From Eggerthellaceae bacterium (GTDB lineage Bacteria; Actinomycetota; Coriobacteriia; Coriobacteriales; Eggerthellaceae), in assembly GCA_022792415.1 (NCBI GenBank), contig JAAWAY010000212.1, forward strand, positions 1 to 44,343: a stretch of DNA of 44,343 bases, written 5' to 3'. The notes beneath the pieces are model-generated. The model was given only the letters and a program-made list of their open reading frames with translations, ran no database searches and was not told where the DNA came from. Within the stretch, counting starts at the first letter, position 1; every line of letters starts with the position of its first letter. Position numbers and translations under genes: made by a program. Positions 1 to 6,647 of this stretch are shown piece after piece.

Positions 1-1
1 G

Positions 2-805
2 CGCGAGAAGGAGAGCAACATCTCCATGCGCATCACCGAGCTGGAGGACAAGAGCGGCATCGAGGTGGCCGGCCGCGGCGTGCTGCACCTGTCGGTGCTG
101 ATGGAGACGATGCGCCGCGAGGGCTTCGAGTTCCAGGTGGGCCGCCCGCGCGTGGTGTACAAGACCGCCGAGGACGGCAGCAAGCTGGAGCCCATCGAGG
201 AGGCCACCGTCGACGTGCCCAACGAGTACGCCGGCAAGGCCATCGAGGTGATGGGCACGGCGGGCGGCATCATGGAGGACATGGCCCAGGACGAGACCAT
301 GACCCACCTGACGTTCCGCATCCCCTCGCGCGGCACGATGGGACTGAAGACGCGCATCCTCAACGCCACCCACGGCGAGGCGGTGCTGTTCCACCACTTC
401 AAGGAGTACGGCCCGTACTCGGGCGAGATGGCCGGGCGCAAGAACGGCGGCATGATCGCCATGTCCACCGGCAAGGCCGTGGCCTACGCGCTCGACACCC
501 TGCAGGAACGCGGCCGGCTGTTCGTCGAGCCGGGTGACGAGTGCTACGAGGGCATGATCGTGGGCGAGTCCGCCAAGGAAGGCGACATGGTGGTCAACGT
601 CGAGAAGACGAAGAACTTGGGCAACCAGCGCTCGTCCACCGCGGATAAGGCCATCCAGCTGACGCCGCCCATCACGTTCACCTTGGAAGAGGCGCTCGAG
701 TACATCGAGGACGACGAGCTGGTGGAGGTGACGCCGCAGTCCATCCGCCTGCGTAAGCGCCTGCTGTCCGCCACCGACCGCAAGAAGGCGGCCAAGCGCG
801 CGTAG
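2..805 (+). CDS. typA: Ribosome-associated GTPase TypA/BipA, C-terminal part (5' end outside window)
   Basis: This is the C-terminal ~267 residues of TypA/BipA, a translational GTPase of the EF-G/LepA family that binds the ribosome and affects 50S assembly and stress growth. The reading frame is open from base 2, so the ATG at 26 used by the ORF track is internal and the gene starts upstream of the window. The stretch GIEVAGRGVLHLSVLMETMRR matches the domain III/V junction of the family. The unique C-terminal domain is complete: LQERGRLFVEPGDECYEGM, then NLGNQRSS, then the late motif DELVEVTPQSIRLRKR. The G domain with its GTP-binding motifs is not visible. The TAG stop at 803-805 is followed by 520 bases without a gene. 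The family assignment is secure; only the missing N-terminus limits it. Confidence 0.96.
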   Translation, partial: REKESNISMRITELEDKSGIEVAGRGVLHLSVLMETMRREGFEFQVGRPRVVYKTAEDGSKLEPIEEATVDVPNEYAGKAIEVMGTAGGIMEDMAQDETMTHLTFRIPSRGTMGLKTRILNATHGEAVLFHHFKEYGPYSGEMAGRKNGGMIAMSTGKAVAYALDTLQERGRLFVEPGDECYEGMIVGESAKEGDMVVNVEKTKNLGNQRSSTADKAIQLTPPITFTLEEALEYIEDDELVEVTPQSIRLRKRLLSATDRKKAAKRA

Positions 806-816
806 CCGCACTGCGG

Positions 817-928
817 CGGGGCGACCGACCTGCGAAGGACGGGCGACCGACCCGCGGGGGAGGGGAACCCGACCTGAGGCTGCGGGGCGACCGACCTGCG
901 AAGGACGCGCGACCGACCCGCGGGGGAC
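817..928. repeat. Direct repeat, period 66 bp, two copies
   Basis: The block beginning CGGGGCGACCGACCTGCGAA at 817 recurs at 883. About 44 of the 66 bases are conserved almost perfectly, differing for example at 842/908. Within each copy the word GCGACCGACC is itself repeated with the variant GCGACCGACCCGCGGGGGA, and a further degenerate unit follows at about 930. It lies directly downstream of the typA stop. Its function is unknown; it may be a decayed intergenic repeat element. Confidence 0.7.
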
Positions 929-982
929 GGGCGCCCGACCCGCGGCGGACGTCGCCGGGATCCGCCGTGGCGGGGCGCGCGG

Positions 983-1010
983 TTGACACGACCGGGCGGG
1001 CTGACATGAT
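983..1010 (+). promoter_or_regulatory. Sigma70-type promoter (TTGACA-N16-CATGAT)
   Basis: A perfect -35 hexamer TTGACA lies at 983-988 and a 4/6 -10 hexamer CATGAT at 1005-1010, spaced 16 bp. Transcription would start near 1017, immediately before a cluster of stem-loops and about 310 bases before the isomerase gene. It could drive a short RNA, a leader for that gene, or both. Confidence 0.45.
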
Positions 1011-1015
1011 GAGAC

Positions 1016-1085
1016 GAGCCGGGGGCCGGGCGGGATGACCGCCCGGCTCCCTGTGGGAGGGGGCTGCCGAGGAGCGGCCCCCTTT
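1016..1085 (+). ncRNA. Candidate structured small RNA or attenuator-like leader
   Basis: Downstream of the TTGACA promoter, GCCGGGCGG (1025-1033) pairs with CCGCCCGGC (1039-1047) around a 5-nt loop. An alternative pairing joins GAGCCGGG (1016-1023) to CCCGGCTC (1042-1049), and CTCCC (1047-1051) can pair with GGGAG (1055-1059), so the structures exclude one another. A last hairpin, GGGGGC (1059-1064) with GCCCCC (1077-1082), is followed by only TTT, so termination there would be weak. The promoter, competing stems and terminal hairpin fit either a ~70-nt sRNA or an attenuator of the isomerase gene. No known RNA family was recognised. Confidence 0.3.
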
Positions 1086-1328
1086 CGCGTTCTGCGCTCT
1101 TCAACTCTGCCCTTGGGGCAGCTTTCCCGGTCGCTTCGTCGCAGGTGAGCGGCGAATTCGGCGTCGGTCGGATCGATGTGTCCGTCGCCTGTGAAGCGAA
1201 AGTGGTCATATTGTGAGAGGCGCGACCGTCGCGGCGGCCGTGTGTGACAATACACGCGAATTGACCATGGGAGCCGATGCCCAAAAACGCGCATCAAAGA
1301 CCGGTGCCCATGATAGAGAAAGGCGATC

Positions 1329-2549
1329 ATGAAGAAGCTATCTGTCGCGAAATCCGTCTGCGCCGCCGGATTGGCCCTCGCCTGCGTTTGGGGCATCGCC
1401 GGCTGCTCGGGCGGGACCACCGTCAACGGCGTCAAGCTGACCGGGGGCACCGCCGCCACCGTCAACGGCACCGCCATCCCCGAGGACGACGTCACGCTGG
1501 AGGTGCAGGCCATCCGCGAGCGCATGGCGCTGACCGACGAGCAGGCGTGGGGCGAGTGGATGGCCCAGAACGACTTCACCCCCGAGACCGTGCGCGAGCA
1601 GGTCATCGAGACGCTGGTGAACCAGGAGCTGGTGCGTCAGCTGTCCAAGGACAGCGACATCGTGGTGGAGAAGGCCGAGATCGACTCGTACGTGGACGAC
1701 ATGCGCTCGCGCTACGACACGCAGGAGCAGTGGGAGGCCGCCCTGGAGGCCGCCGGCCTCACCGAGGACGAGTATCGTGAGAGCATCGAGCTGTCGCTGC
1801 TGTCCAACCGCCTGATGGAGACCATCGACACCGAGAGCGAGCCCGCCGCCGAGGACATGCTGAACTACGCGAAGATGTTCGCGTCCAGCTACGACGGGGC
1901 CAAGAAGTCGAGCCACATCCTGTTCTCGTCTGACGACGAGGCCACGGCCCAGGAGGTGCTGGACAAGATCAACTCCGGCGAGCTGGACTTCGCCGCCGCC
2001 GCGCAGCAGTACTCCAAGGACACCGGCTCGGCCGCCGCGGGTGGCGATGTGGGCTGGGATAAGCTGACCTCGTTCGTCACCGAGTACCAGACGGCGCTCG
2101 ACGGCCTGGATGAGGGCGCGGTCAGCGGGCTGGTGCCCAGCCAGTTCGGCATCCACATCATCAAGTGCACCGACGTGTTCGAGGCGCCCGAGGAGGTCAC
2201 GAGCACCGACCAGCTGCCCGAGGAGTTCGTCGAGTCCATCAGCACGATGCTCACCCAGAGCCAGAGCTCGCAGAACTACAGCACGTGGCTGAGCGAGCAG
2301 CGCGAGACGGCCGACGTGGTGATCAACCCGATGCCCGAGGGGCTGCCGTACTATGTGGACATGACCCAGTTCGAGACGGAGGACGAGACCGTCGACGAGA
2401 GCACCGTGGTGTCGCCGGATGACCTGATCGTGCCGGAGGGCTCCACCGACGGGTCGGCCGTGACGGCCGAGGGCTCTGACGCGGAGGGCACCGACGGCGC
2501 GACCGAGGGTGCGACCGAGGGCTCGACGGGGTCCGGCGCGGCCAACTAG
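1329..2549 (+). CDS. Parvulin-type peptidyl-prolyl isomerase lipoprotein (PrsA/SurA-like), copy 1
   Basis: A 406-residue extracytoplasmic foldase that would catalyse cis-trans isomerisation of prolyl bonds in exported proteins. The start has GAAAGG five bases upstream. Residues 1-25 form a lipoprotein signal peptide with lipobox IAGC, lipidated Cys26. Residues ~40-170 resemble a SurA-type N-terminal chaperone region (TVNGTAIPEDDV, then helical Glu-rich sequence). The parvulin domain (~195-290) shows SSHILF, the GGDVGWD turn and the closing FGIHIIKC. The C-terminus is a Gly/Ser/Glu/Thr-rich disordered tail ending in GSGAAN. A paralog with the same architecture lies 1.9 kb downstream at 4434. 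A strong terminator follows. The class is clear; the client is unknown, though the giant exported protein in this window is a plausible one (inference). Confidence 0.9.
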   Translation: MKKLSVAKSVCAAGLALACVWGIAGCSGGTTVNGVKLTGGTAATVNGTAIPEDDVTLEVQAIRERMALTDEQAWGEWMAQNDFTPETVREQVIETLVNQELVRQLSKDSDIVVEKAEIDSYVDDMRSRYDTQEQWEAALEAAGLTEDEYRESIELSLLSNRLMETIDTESEPAAEDMLNYAKMFASSYDGAKKSSHILFSSDDEATAQEVLDKINSGELDFAAAAQQYSKDTGSAAAGGDVGWDKLTSFVTEYQTALDGLDEGAVSGLVPSQFGIHIIKCTDVFEAPEEVTSTDQLPEEFVESISTMLTQSQSSQNYSTWLSEQRETADVVINPMPEGLPYYVDMTQFETEDETVDESTVVSPDDLIVPEGSTDGSAVTAEGSDAEGTDGATEGATEGSTGSGAAN

Positions 2550-2613
2550 CGGACGCGGCGGGCACGGCGCGCGGGCGCGCGGGCGCGCGACTGCGACCGA
2601 GTGAGCGAACAGG

Positions 2614-2645
2614 GGAGGCTTCCGCCGGTGGCGGGAGCCTCCTTT
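2614..2645 (+). terminator. Rho-independent terminator of isomerase copy 1
   Basis: GGAGGCT (2614-2620) pairs with AGCCTCC (2636-2642). The stem continues inward through a T-G wobble and CCGCC/GGCGG to a 3-base loop, 13 pairs in all, followed by TTT. It lies 65 bases after the stop codon. Confidence 0.85.
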
Positions 2646-2694
2646 CACGTGGGGCGTGGGATGGAGGATGCGGAGCGTCGCGCCAGGCGTGTCG

Positions 2695-2714
2695 AATGTT
2701 TCACGTGAAACATT
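2695..2714. promoter_or_regulatory. parS site 1 (ParB-binding centromere)
   Basis: The 16-bp core at 2697-2712, TGTTTCACGTGAAACA, is a perfect palindrome matching the widely conserved bacterial parS consensus, extended by one A/T pair and a further pair on each side to 20 bp. ParB-CTP clamps load at such sites to organise the origin region and direct ParA-driven segregation. It lies 39 bases upstream of the chosen ABC ATPase start. A longer start at 2656 would translate parS into protein (VSRETF), a typical annotation artefact. A 10/16 degenerate half-site (TTTCACGTG) occurs at 2643-2651. Confidence 0.92.
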
Positions 2715-2751
2715 TGTTTGGGCGATTCGACTGAGAAGAGGGGGCGACGAC

Positions 2752-3543
2752 ATGGCGGACGTGCCGTTTCTGGAGCTGCGCGACGCGGTGGTGCGCCGTG
2801 CGGGGCGAGACATCCTGGCCGTGGACGAGCTGATCGTCCCCGAGGGGCAGTCCCTGGCGCTGCTGGGGCCCAACGGCGCGGGGAAGTCCACGCTGGTGCG
2901 GCTGATCACCCGCGAGGTGCTGCCCCTCCACCGCGACGAGCCCCCGGTGCTGTTTCGCGGCGATCCGCGCGCCACGCTCGCTGACGTGAAGCGGGCGCTG
3001 GGCGTGGTGTCCTCGAGCATGCAGGACCAGATAGCCGTGCACCTCCCCGCGTGGGAGCTGGTGGCGGGCGGGCTGTTCGGCAGCGTGGGCGTGCCTCGGC
3101 GCGTGGATGCCTCGCCCGACCAGCGGCGCCGCGCGCTCGACGCGATGGACGAGCTGGGGATAGCGGATCTGGCAGAACGGGACATCATGACGTTGTCCAC
3201 GGGGCAGGCCCGGCGGGTGCTCATCGCCAAGGCACTGGTGGCTGACCCGCGCGCGTTGGTGTTCGACGAGCCGTGCACGGGGCTCGACCCCGAGGGCATG
3301 TACCACGTGCGGCGAGCGATGTCCGAGCTGGCACGGAGCGGGCGGGCGGTGGTGTTGGTCACCCACTATCCCGAGGACATCGTTCCCGAGATCGATCGTC
3401 TGCTGCTGATACGCGACGGCCGCGTGGTGGCCGATGGGCCCAAGTCCCAGCTGCTCACCGGCCCGGTGATGAGCGACCTGTTCGGCGTGCCCCTGCGGGT
3501 GATGGAGGAAGATGGGCACTATGCCCTGCGCGCCGCGGACTGA
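2752..3543 (+). CDS. ABC-type ATPase, ModF-like (COG1119 type), no permease nearby
   Basis: A 263-residue single ATP-binding cassette. Walker A is GPNGAGKST (residues 39-47). The signature is LSTGQ rather than LSGGQ. Walker B is ALVFDEPCTGLDP and the switch His lies in VTHYPEDIVPEID. The run VTHYPEDIVPEIDRLLLIRDGR resembles ModF-like ATPases historically linked to molybdenum transport or photorepair. I chose ATG 2752 because AAGAGGGGG precedes it by about eight bases and because the upstream start at 2656 (ORF track) would run through the parS site. No membrane permease or binding protein is adjacent, so the true partner, if any, is encoded elsewhere. A short CCGGC/GCCGG hairpin follows the stop. 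The family is fairly sure; the substrate is unknown. Confidence 0.88.
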   Translation: MADVPFLELRDAVVRRAGRDILAVDELIVPEGQSLALLGPNGAGKSTLVRLITREVLPLHRDEPPVLFRGDPRATLADVKRALGVVSSSMQDQIAVHLPAWELVAGGLFGSVGVPRRVDASPDQRRRALDAMDELGIADLAERDIMTLSTGQARRVLIAKALVADPRALVFDEPCTGLDPEGMYHVRRAMSELARSGRAVVLVTHYPEDIVPEIDRLLLIRDGRVVADGPKSQLLTGPVMSDLFGVPLRVMEEDGHYALRAAD

Positions 3544-3610
3544 CCGGCGGCCTGCCGGTTGAATCGGCGCCCGCGGAGCGGTTCGCCTGTCGCGGGAAAA
3601 GGTCGCCGGG

Positions 3611-3637
3611 AAAAGAAAAAGCCCCGAGAAGGGGCTT
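3611..3637 (-). terminator. Rho-independent terminator after the tRNA-Ser genes
   Basis: Read on the - strand, AAGCCCC (3637-3631) pairs with GGGGCTT (3625-3619) around a 5-nt loop and is followed by TTTTTCTTTT (3620-3611). It sits 8 bases downstream of the encoded CCA end of the tRNA. Confidence 0.85.
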
Positions 3638-3645
3638 CGAAAATC

Positions 3646-3738
3646 TGGCGGAGGAGGAGGGATTCGAACCCTCGTCACCGGGGTTACCGGTGAAACGGTT
3701 TTCGAGACCGCCGCATTCAACCACTCTGCCACCCCTCC
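3646..3738 (-). tRNA. tRNA-Ser (anticodon CGA)
   Basis: The - strand begins GGAGGGGTGGCAGAGTGG and ends with the acceptor CTCCTCC, discriminator G and encoded CCA. The acceptor has seven pairs, one of them G-U. The anticodon loop is CT-CGA-AA, with the anticodon at 3702-3704. A long class II variable arm (CACCGG..CCGGTG) is present, as expected for serine. The T arm is GAGGG-TTCGAAT-CCCTC. It would read UCG codons. It shares orientation with the second tRNA-Ser 130 bases upstream and is followed by a clear terminator. Confidence 0.95.
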
Positions 3739-3868
3739 GCTGGGGTGTGGCGCCGAATGCCCTGTGGCGCTGGCGCCGCGTCGGGTGCCGCGTGATGCGA
3801 CCGACCCGGGTCTTCTTCCCGCAGGAGCGACTCGCGTGATCCAGGGGGAAGGGATTGGTAAGCGTTAG

Positions 3869-3960
3869 TGGCGGAGAGGCGGGGATTCGAACCCCGGATA
3901 CGCTTTTGGCGCATACACGATTTCCAATCGTGCTCCTTCGGCCAGCTCGGACACCTCTCC
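3869..3960 (-). tRNA. tRNA-Ser (anticodon GGA)
   Basis: The - strand begins GGAGAGGTGTCCGAG and ends CCTCTCC-G-CCA. The anticodon stem CACGA/TCGTG encloses loop TT-GGA-AA, giving anticodon GGA for UCC/UCU codons. The variable arm is long (TGCGCC..GGCGTA type), typical of serine tRNAs, and the T arm is CGGGG-TTCGAAT-CCCCG. A well-spaced promoter lies 45 bases upstream on the - strand. The 78-residue ORF of the track over this gene (AGIRTPDT) is the usual tRNA-Ser shadow peptide. Confidence 0.95.
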
Positions 3961-4004
3961 GCTGCTTACAGGCGCACCGGCTCGCGCCGATGCAGCGAAT
4001 ATGT

Positions 4005-4033
4005 AGTATAGCGGAGCGGCCCCCCGCTCACAA
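4005..4033 (-). promoter_or_regulatory. Promoter of the tRNA-Ser pair (TTGTGA-N17-TATACT)
   Basis: On the - strand a -35 box TTGTGA (4033-4028) and a -10 box TATACT (4010-4005) are separated by exactly 17 bases. The predicted start near 3998 gives a ~38-base leader before the GGA tRNA. It may also feed the CGA tRNA. Confidence 0.7.
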
Positions 4034-4433
4034 GCGTTCTTTTCGCCAGCGGGGAGTTACGAGTGGCTCGAGAATTCTGTATGCACTTTAGTTAGAAAGC
4101 CGTACAATGGCAACGTTGCGCTGCGACCCGGGCGAGCTCGTTCCGCCAGGGCCGCATGGGTTCCGCAGCGCGGCACATTCCATTCCCTGGGCGAGCGTTT
4201 TCTGCCCATCCTCGGAGTCGTCGCCCCGCTCCTCACGTCATCGCAATCCTGGGCGAACGCCGCGCCGATTCTGCGGTCGTTTCGGTAATTCGCGCATACA
4301 GGCCGTGCTCATTCGAAGAACCTGTGGAGACTTGCGGTTTTGCCCACGTCATCGGGCGTCTTTCAGCCTATTTTCAGGTTGATGTGACTAAAATGGGGCA
4401 GCTTTGAAACGTAACAGAAAGGTTACAGCACTC
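4034..4433 (+). other. Gene-free stretch upstream of isomerase copy 2, with weak promoter
   Basis: No supported gene is seen; ORFs 4107-4382 and 4156-4407 lack a convincing ribosome site and protein-like composition. A TACAAT box at 4103-4108 has no clear -35. A second -10-like box, TAAAAT, at 4389-4394 lies 39 bases before the gene start and is the better candidate for the proximal promoter, again without a good -35. AGAAAGG at 4416-4422 is the ribosome-binding site for ATG 4434. Confidence 0.4.
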
Positions 4434-5657
4434 ATGATCAAACTCTCTAGCTTCAAGCGCGTTGGCGCCGTGGCGGTTTCCGCGGCCCTCATCGCTACGC
4501 TGGCCGGCTGCTCCGGCGGCGGCAGCGGCATCTCCGACACGTCGCAGGGCACCGCTGCCACGCTCAACGGCAAGCCCATCGGCGAGAAGGCCATCACCGA
4601 CTACATCGTGGACTTCCGCGAGTCGATGGACCTGACCGACGACGACGCGTGGGCCCAGTGGATGGTATCCAACGGTTACACGCCCGAGAGCGTCCGCACC
4701 GAGGTCATCAACTACTACGCCGACCAGATGCTCTACGAGCAGGCGGCCGAGGAGAACGACATCAAGGTCGAGCAGTCCGAGATCGACGAGGCTCTGGAGC
4801 AGGCCAAGGCCATGTTCGACTCCGACGAGGAGTGGAAAGAGGCCCTGGAGCAGAGCGGCATGACCGAGGAGGAGTACGTCAACGACATCCTCCGCATGAG
4901 CCTGCTCACGCAGAAGCTCGAGGAGGCCGTGGTCAGCGACTCCGGCGAGGGCACCAGCGACGCCGAGCTGCTGGCCTACCTGCAGGACAACGCCGCGCTG
5001 ATGGACGGCACCAAGCGCTCCAGCCACATCCTGTTCAACTCCGCCGATGCCGAGACCGCCGCTGACGTGCTCGATCGCATCAACTCCGGCGAGCTGGACT
5101 TCGCTGAGGCGGCCGAGCAGTATTCCACCGACGCTGCCAGCGCGGCCAGCGGCGGCGACGTGGGCTGGGATGCGACGGCCTCCTTCGTGACCGACTACCA
5201 GAACGCCCTGGACGGTCTGGAGGTCAACCAGGTGAGCGACCTGGTGGAGAGCACCTACGGCATCCACATCATCAAGTGCACGGACGTTTACAACGTGCCC
5301 GAGGAGGGCGTGACCTCCCTGGGCGAGGTGCCCGAGGAGATCGTCGAGACGGTGCGCACCAACATGTCCGCCAGCACCAGCGGCACCTCGTTCTACACCT
5401 GGTACACCGAGTACCGTGAGGCCGCCGAGCTCGAGATCAACCCGATGCCCTCCGGCCTGTCCTACGACGTGGATCTGTCCGAGTACGAGTCTGCTGCCAC
5501 GAACAACGTGCTGAGCTACGATGACGCGTACAGCAGCTACACCACGGATGACACCTACGTGGACGACAGTGCCGCCGCCGGCTCCTCCGACGCCGCGGGC
5601 TCCGCTGACGCCGCCGGCTCGTCCGACAGCGCTCAGGGCAGCACGACCAGCAACTAA
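4434..5657 (+). CDS. Parvulin-type peptidyl-prolyl isomerase lipoprotein (PrsA/SurA-like), copy 2
   Basis: A 407-residue paralog of the gene at 1329. The ORF track starts at a TTG (4404), but ATG 4434 is preferred: AGAAAGG lies 11 bases upstream and this start places the lipobox LAGC with Cys26 exactly where copy 1 has it. The N-terminal chaperone-like region begins TLNGKPIGEKAITDY. The parvulin domain (~205-300) shows SSHILF, NSGELDFAEAAEQYS, GGDVGWD and YGIHIIKC. The C-terminus is a Ser/Ala/Gly/Asp-rich tail (AAGSSDAAGSADAAGSSD). The protein should sit on the outer face of the membrane and help secreted proteins fold. Both copies keep the core parvulin signature; tails and linkers diverge most, which argues for an old duplication. 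A strong terminator follows, so it is probably monocistronic. Confidence 0.9.
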   Translation: MIKLSSFKRVGAVAVSAALIATLAGCSGGGSGISDTSQGTAATLNGKPIGEKAITDYIVDFRESMDLTDDDAWAQWMVSNGYTPESVRTEVINYYADQMLYEQAAEENDIKVEQSEIDEALEQAKAMFDSDEEWKEALEQSGMTEEEYVNDILRMSLLTQKLEEAVVSDSGEGTSDAELLAYLQDNAALMDGTKRSSHILFNSADAETAADVLDRINSGELDFAEAAEQYSTDAASAASGGDVGWDATASFVTDYQNALDGLEVNQVSDLVESTYGIHIIKCTDVYNVPEEGVTSLGEVPEEIVETVRTNMSASTSGTSFYTWYTEYREAAELEINPMPSGLSYDVDLSEYESAATNNVLSYDDAYSSYTTDDTYVDDSAAAGSSDAAGSADAAGSSDSAQGSTTSN

Positions 5658-5706
5658 CCCGCAAGGGACTTGCGTCCCTCAGCGAAACAGTTTGAGATTC
5701 AAAGAA

Positions 5707-5740
5707 AATCCCGTCCCACCTGGGGCGGGATTTTTCTTTT
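5707..5740 (+). terminator. Rho-independent terminator of isomerase copy 2
   Basis: AATCCCGTCCC (5707-5717) pairs with GGGGCGGGATT (5722-5732) through one G-U pair around loop ACCT, followed by TTTTTCTTTT. Confidence 0.92.
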
Positions 5741-6060
5741 CCCACCAACGAAAACGAACCAACGAAAGTAAAACAACGAATACAGACGCAACCAAATTAG
5801 GGCCAACCAAAACGAAGTAGTCAAGCCGAGACAAACCAAGTCGAGACCAATTAAGACGACAAGACGAAGCCAACTAAGCCAAGACCAGCCAAAGTGAGGC
5901 CAACTAAAACGGGAGAAGTCAAACCAGGAGAGAAGAGAACGAGTCGCTCAGAGTCAAGCAGCTAAAACGAACCGACCGAAACGGAAGCGAGTTATGGACG
6001 AAGGCCTAAAGTGCCACACCGGAGTAGCGCAAGGGACTTCGGCAAAGAGGAATGACAGAG
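5741..6060. other. T-depleted, A/C/G-rich spacer with degenerate CCAA words
   Basis: No gene is seen. T makes up about 8% of 5741-6000 on the + strand (20 of 260 by hand count) against a roughly even A/C/G remainder. Short words recur irregularly: GCCAACYAA (three times), AACGAA, ACCAA and AGACGA. The pattern is not a clean tandem array and not CRISPR-like. It lies between the terminator of isomerase copy 2 and the second parS. Confidence 0.7.
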
Positions 6061-6073
6061 CAAGGAGAACGAA

Positions 6074-6115
6074 GTGGGGCGTGGGATGTTTCACGTGAAA
6101 CATACCACGCCCCAC
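6074..6115. promoter_or_regulatory. parS site 2 within a 42-bp near-perfect palindrome
   Basis: The same 16-bp parS core as at 2697 lies at 6087-6102. Here the dyad symmetry runs on through GTGGGGCGTGG on the left (6074-6084) and CCACGCCCCAC on the right (6105-6115), with only G6085/A6104 mismatched. The left flank GTGGGGCGTGGGATG also occurs at 2649-2663, 33 bases before parS 1. The right arm can alternatively pair with TGGGGC at 6123-6128. The core is expected to load ParB; the role of the extended arms is unknown. Confidence 0.92.
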
Positions 6116-6140
6116 GTGCATATGGGGCACAACGGATTGT

Positions 6141-6428
6141 CGAGGGGGAAGGCGGCAAGAGCAGGGGAAAGAAGGCACGCAGGAGAAGAGAGGGAAATCA
6201 GCGAGAAAAGAGGGAGAGAGACGGAGCAGATTCGAGTCGGAAGACTCGGTAGATGGAAAGCTCGGAGGGAGAAGGCGAAGAGAAATCGGGATGAGAGAGC
6301 GGGAGAAAAAGGGAGGGAAAGGAGAGAAAGGAGGGAAGGGAGGGAAAGGAGGGAAAGGAGGGAAAGGAGGCAGGAGAAAGGAGGGAAGGGAAGGGAGGGC
6401 GGAATCGGGGCGGAAAGGGGTTGGTAAA
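6141..6428. repeat. Polypurine (GA) tract with 9-bp GAGGGAAAG repeats and G-quadruplex motifs
   Basis: The + strand is almost purely purine for nearly 300 bases. The core at 6301-6400 contains about 3.5 clean units of GAGGGAAAG (about 6340-6370) among degenerate copies. The run 6383-6399 has four GGG tracts with loops of 2, 2 and 1 bases, a textbook G-quadruplex motif; another lies at 6333-6353. Such mirror-like GA tracts can also form triplex DNA or stable R-loops. No gene is supported: the ORFs translating it are Lys/Glu/Arg/Gly monotony. Confidence 0.88.
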
Positions 6429-6647
6429 ACAACGAATTACGGAATTTTTGTCATGAAAAACGAGGCGCGGATGAGATCGCGAAAATGCGCGAGATTTGGC
6501 GGATGCGGGGTGGGTGGGGGAGGGGTGAGTGGGTGTCCCGAAATTGGTCAACTTGGAGGGCGCTCAAAATACGTCTCTGCAGGTCATGAATGGGATTTTG
6601 GCGGAGACAGTTAGAAAATCAACGGTTTCAGAAATACCTCGATTCGA

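Larger units (their letters stand above)
806..1328. other. Gene-free stretch between typA and the first isomerase gene
   Basis: No convincing coding frame is present; the two minus-strand ORFs in the track are low-complexity Pro/Arg/Ser shadows of GC-rich repeats. From left to right the stretch holds a 66-bp-period direct repeat, a TTGACA promoter, a run of GC-rich stem-loops ending in CCCCCTTT, and about 240 less structured bases leading to the ribosome-binding site of the next gene. Confidence 0.7.

Noticed and set aside
2656-2751. Upstream start for the ABC ATPase (MGWRMRSVAPGVSNVSRETF)
   Set aside because: This segment is the parS site and its flank read as protein. A good ribosome site precedes ATG 2752, after which the standard ABC fold begins.
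3855-4091. 78-residue ORF starting MVSVSGGEAGIRTPDT
   Set aside because: It overlaps tRNA-Ser(GGA). AGIRTPDT-type peptides are classic false translations of tRNA-Ser genes. The ORF at 3273-3839 (EEEGFEPSSP) is the same artefact over the CGA tRNA.
4321-4330. DnaA-box-like word TGTGGAGAC
   Set aside because: It matches only 7 of 9 positions of the box and stands alone. With no cluster or AT-rich unwinding element, it does not mark oriC.
4107-4407. ORFs of 91 and 83 residues upstream of isomerase copy 2
   Set aside because: Two frames overlap with no clear ribosome-binding site, and the composition is rich in Arg, Ser, Pro and Cys, typical of non-coding GC-rich DNA.
5741-5990. CRISPR-like array of CCAA-type words
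   Set aside because: The words are short, irregularly spaced and degenerate, with no constant repeat or spacer length and no cas genes.
6052-6614. Several ORFs across parS 2 and the GA tract (for example MGRGMFHVKH...)
   Set aside because: MFHVKH and VSRETY are translations of parS. The remainder is Gly/Arg/Glu/Lys repetition from the polypurine tract, with overlapping frames on both strands and no ribosome site.
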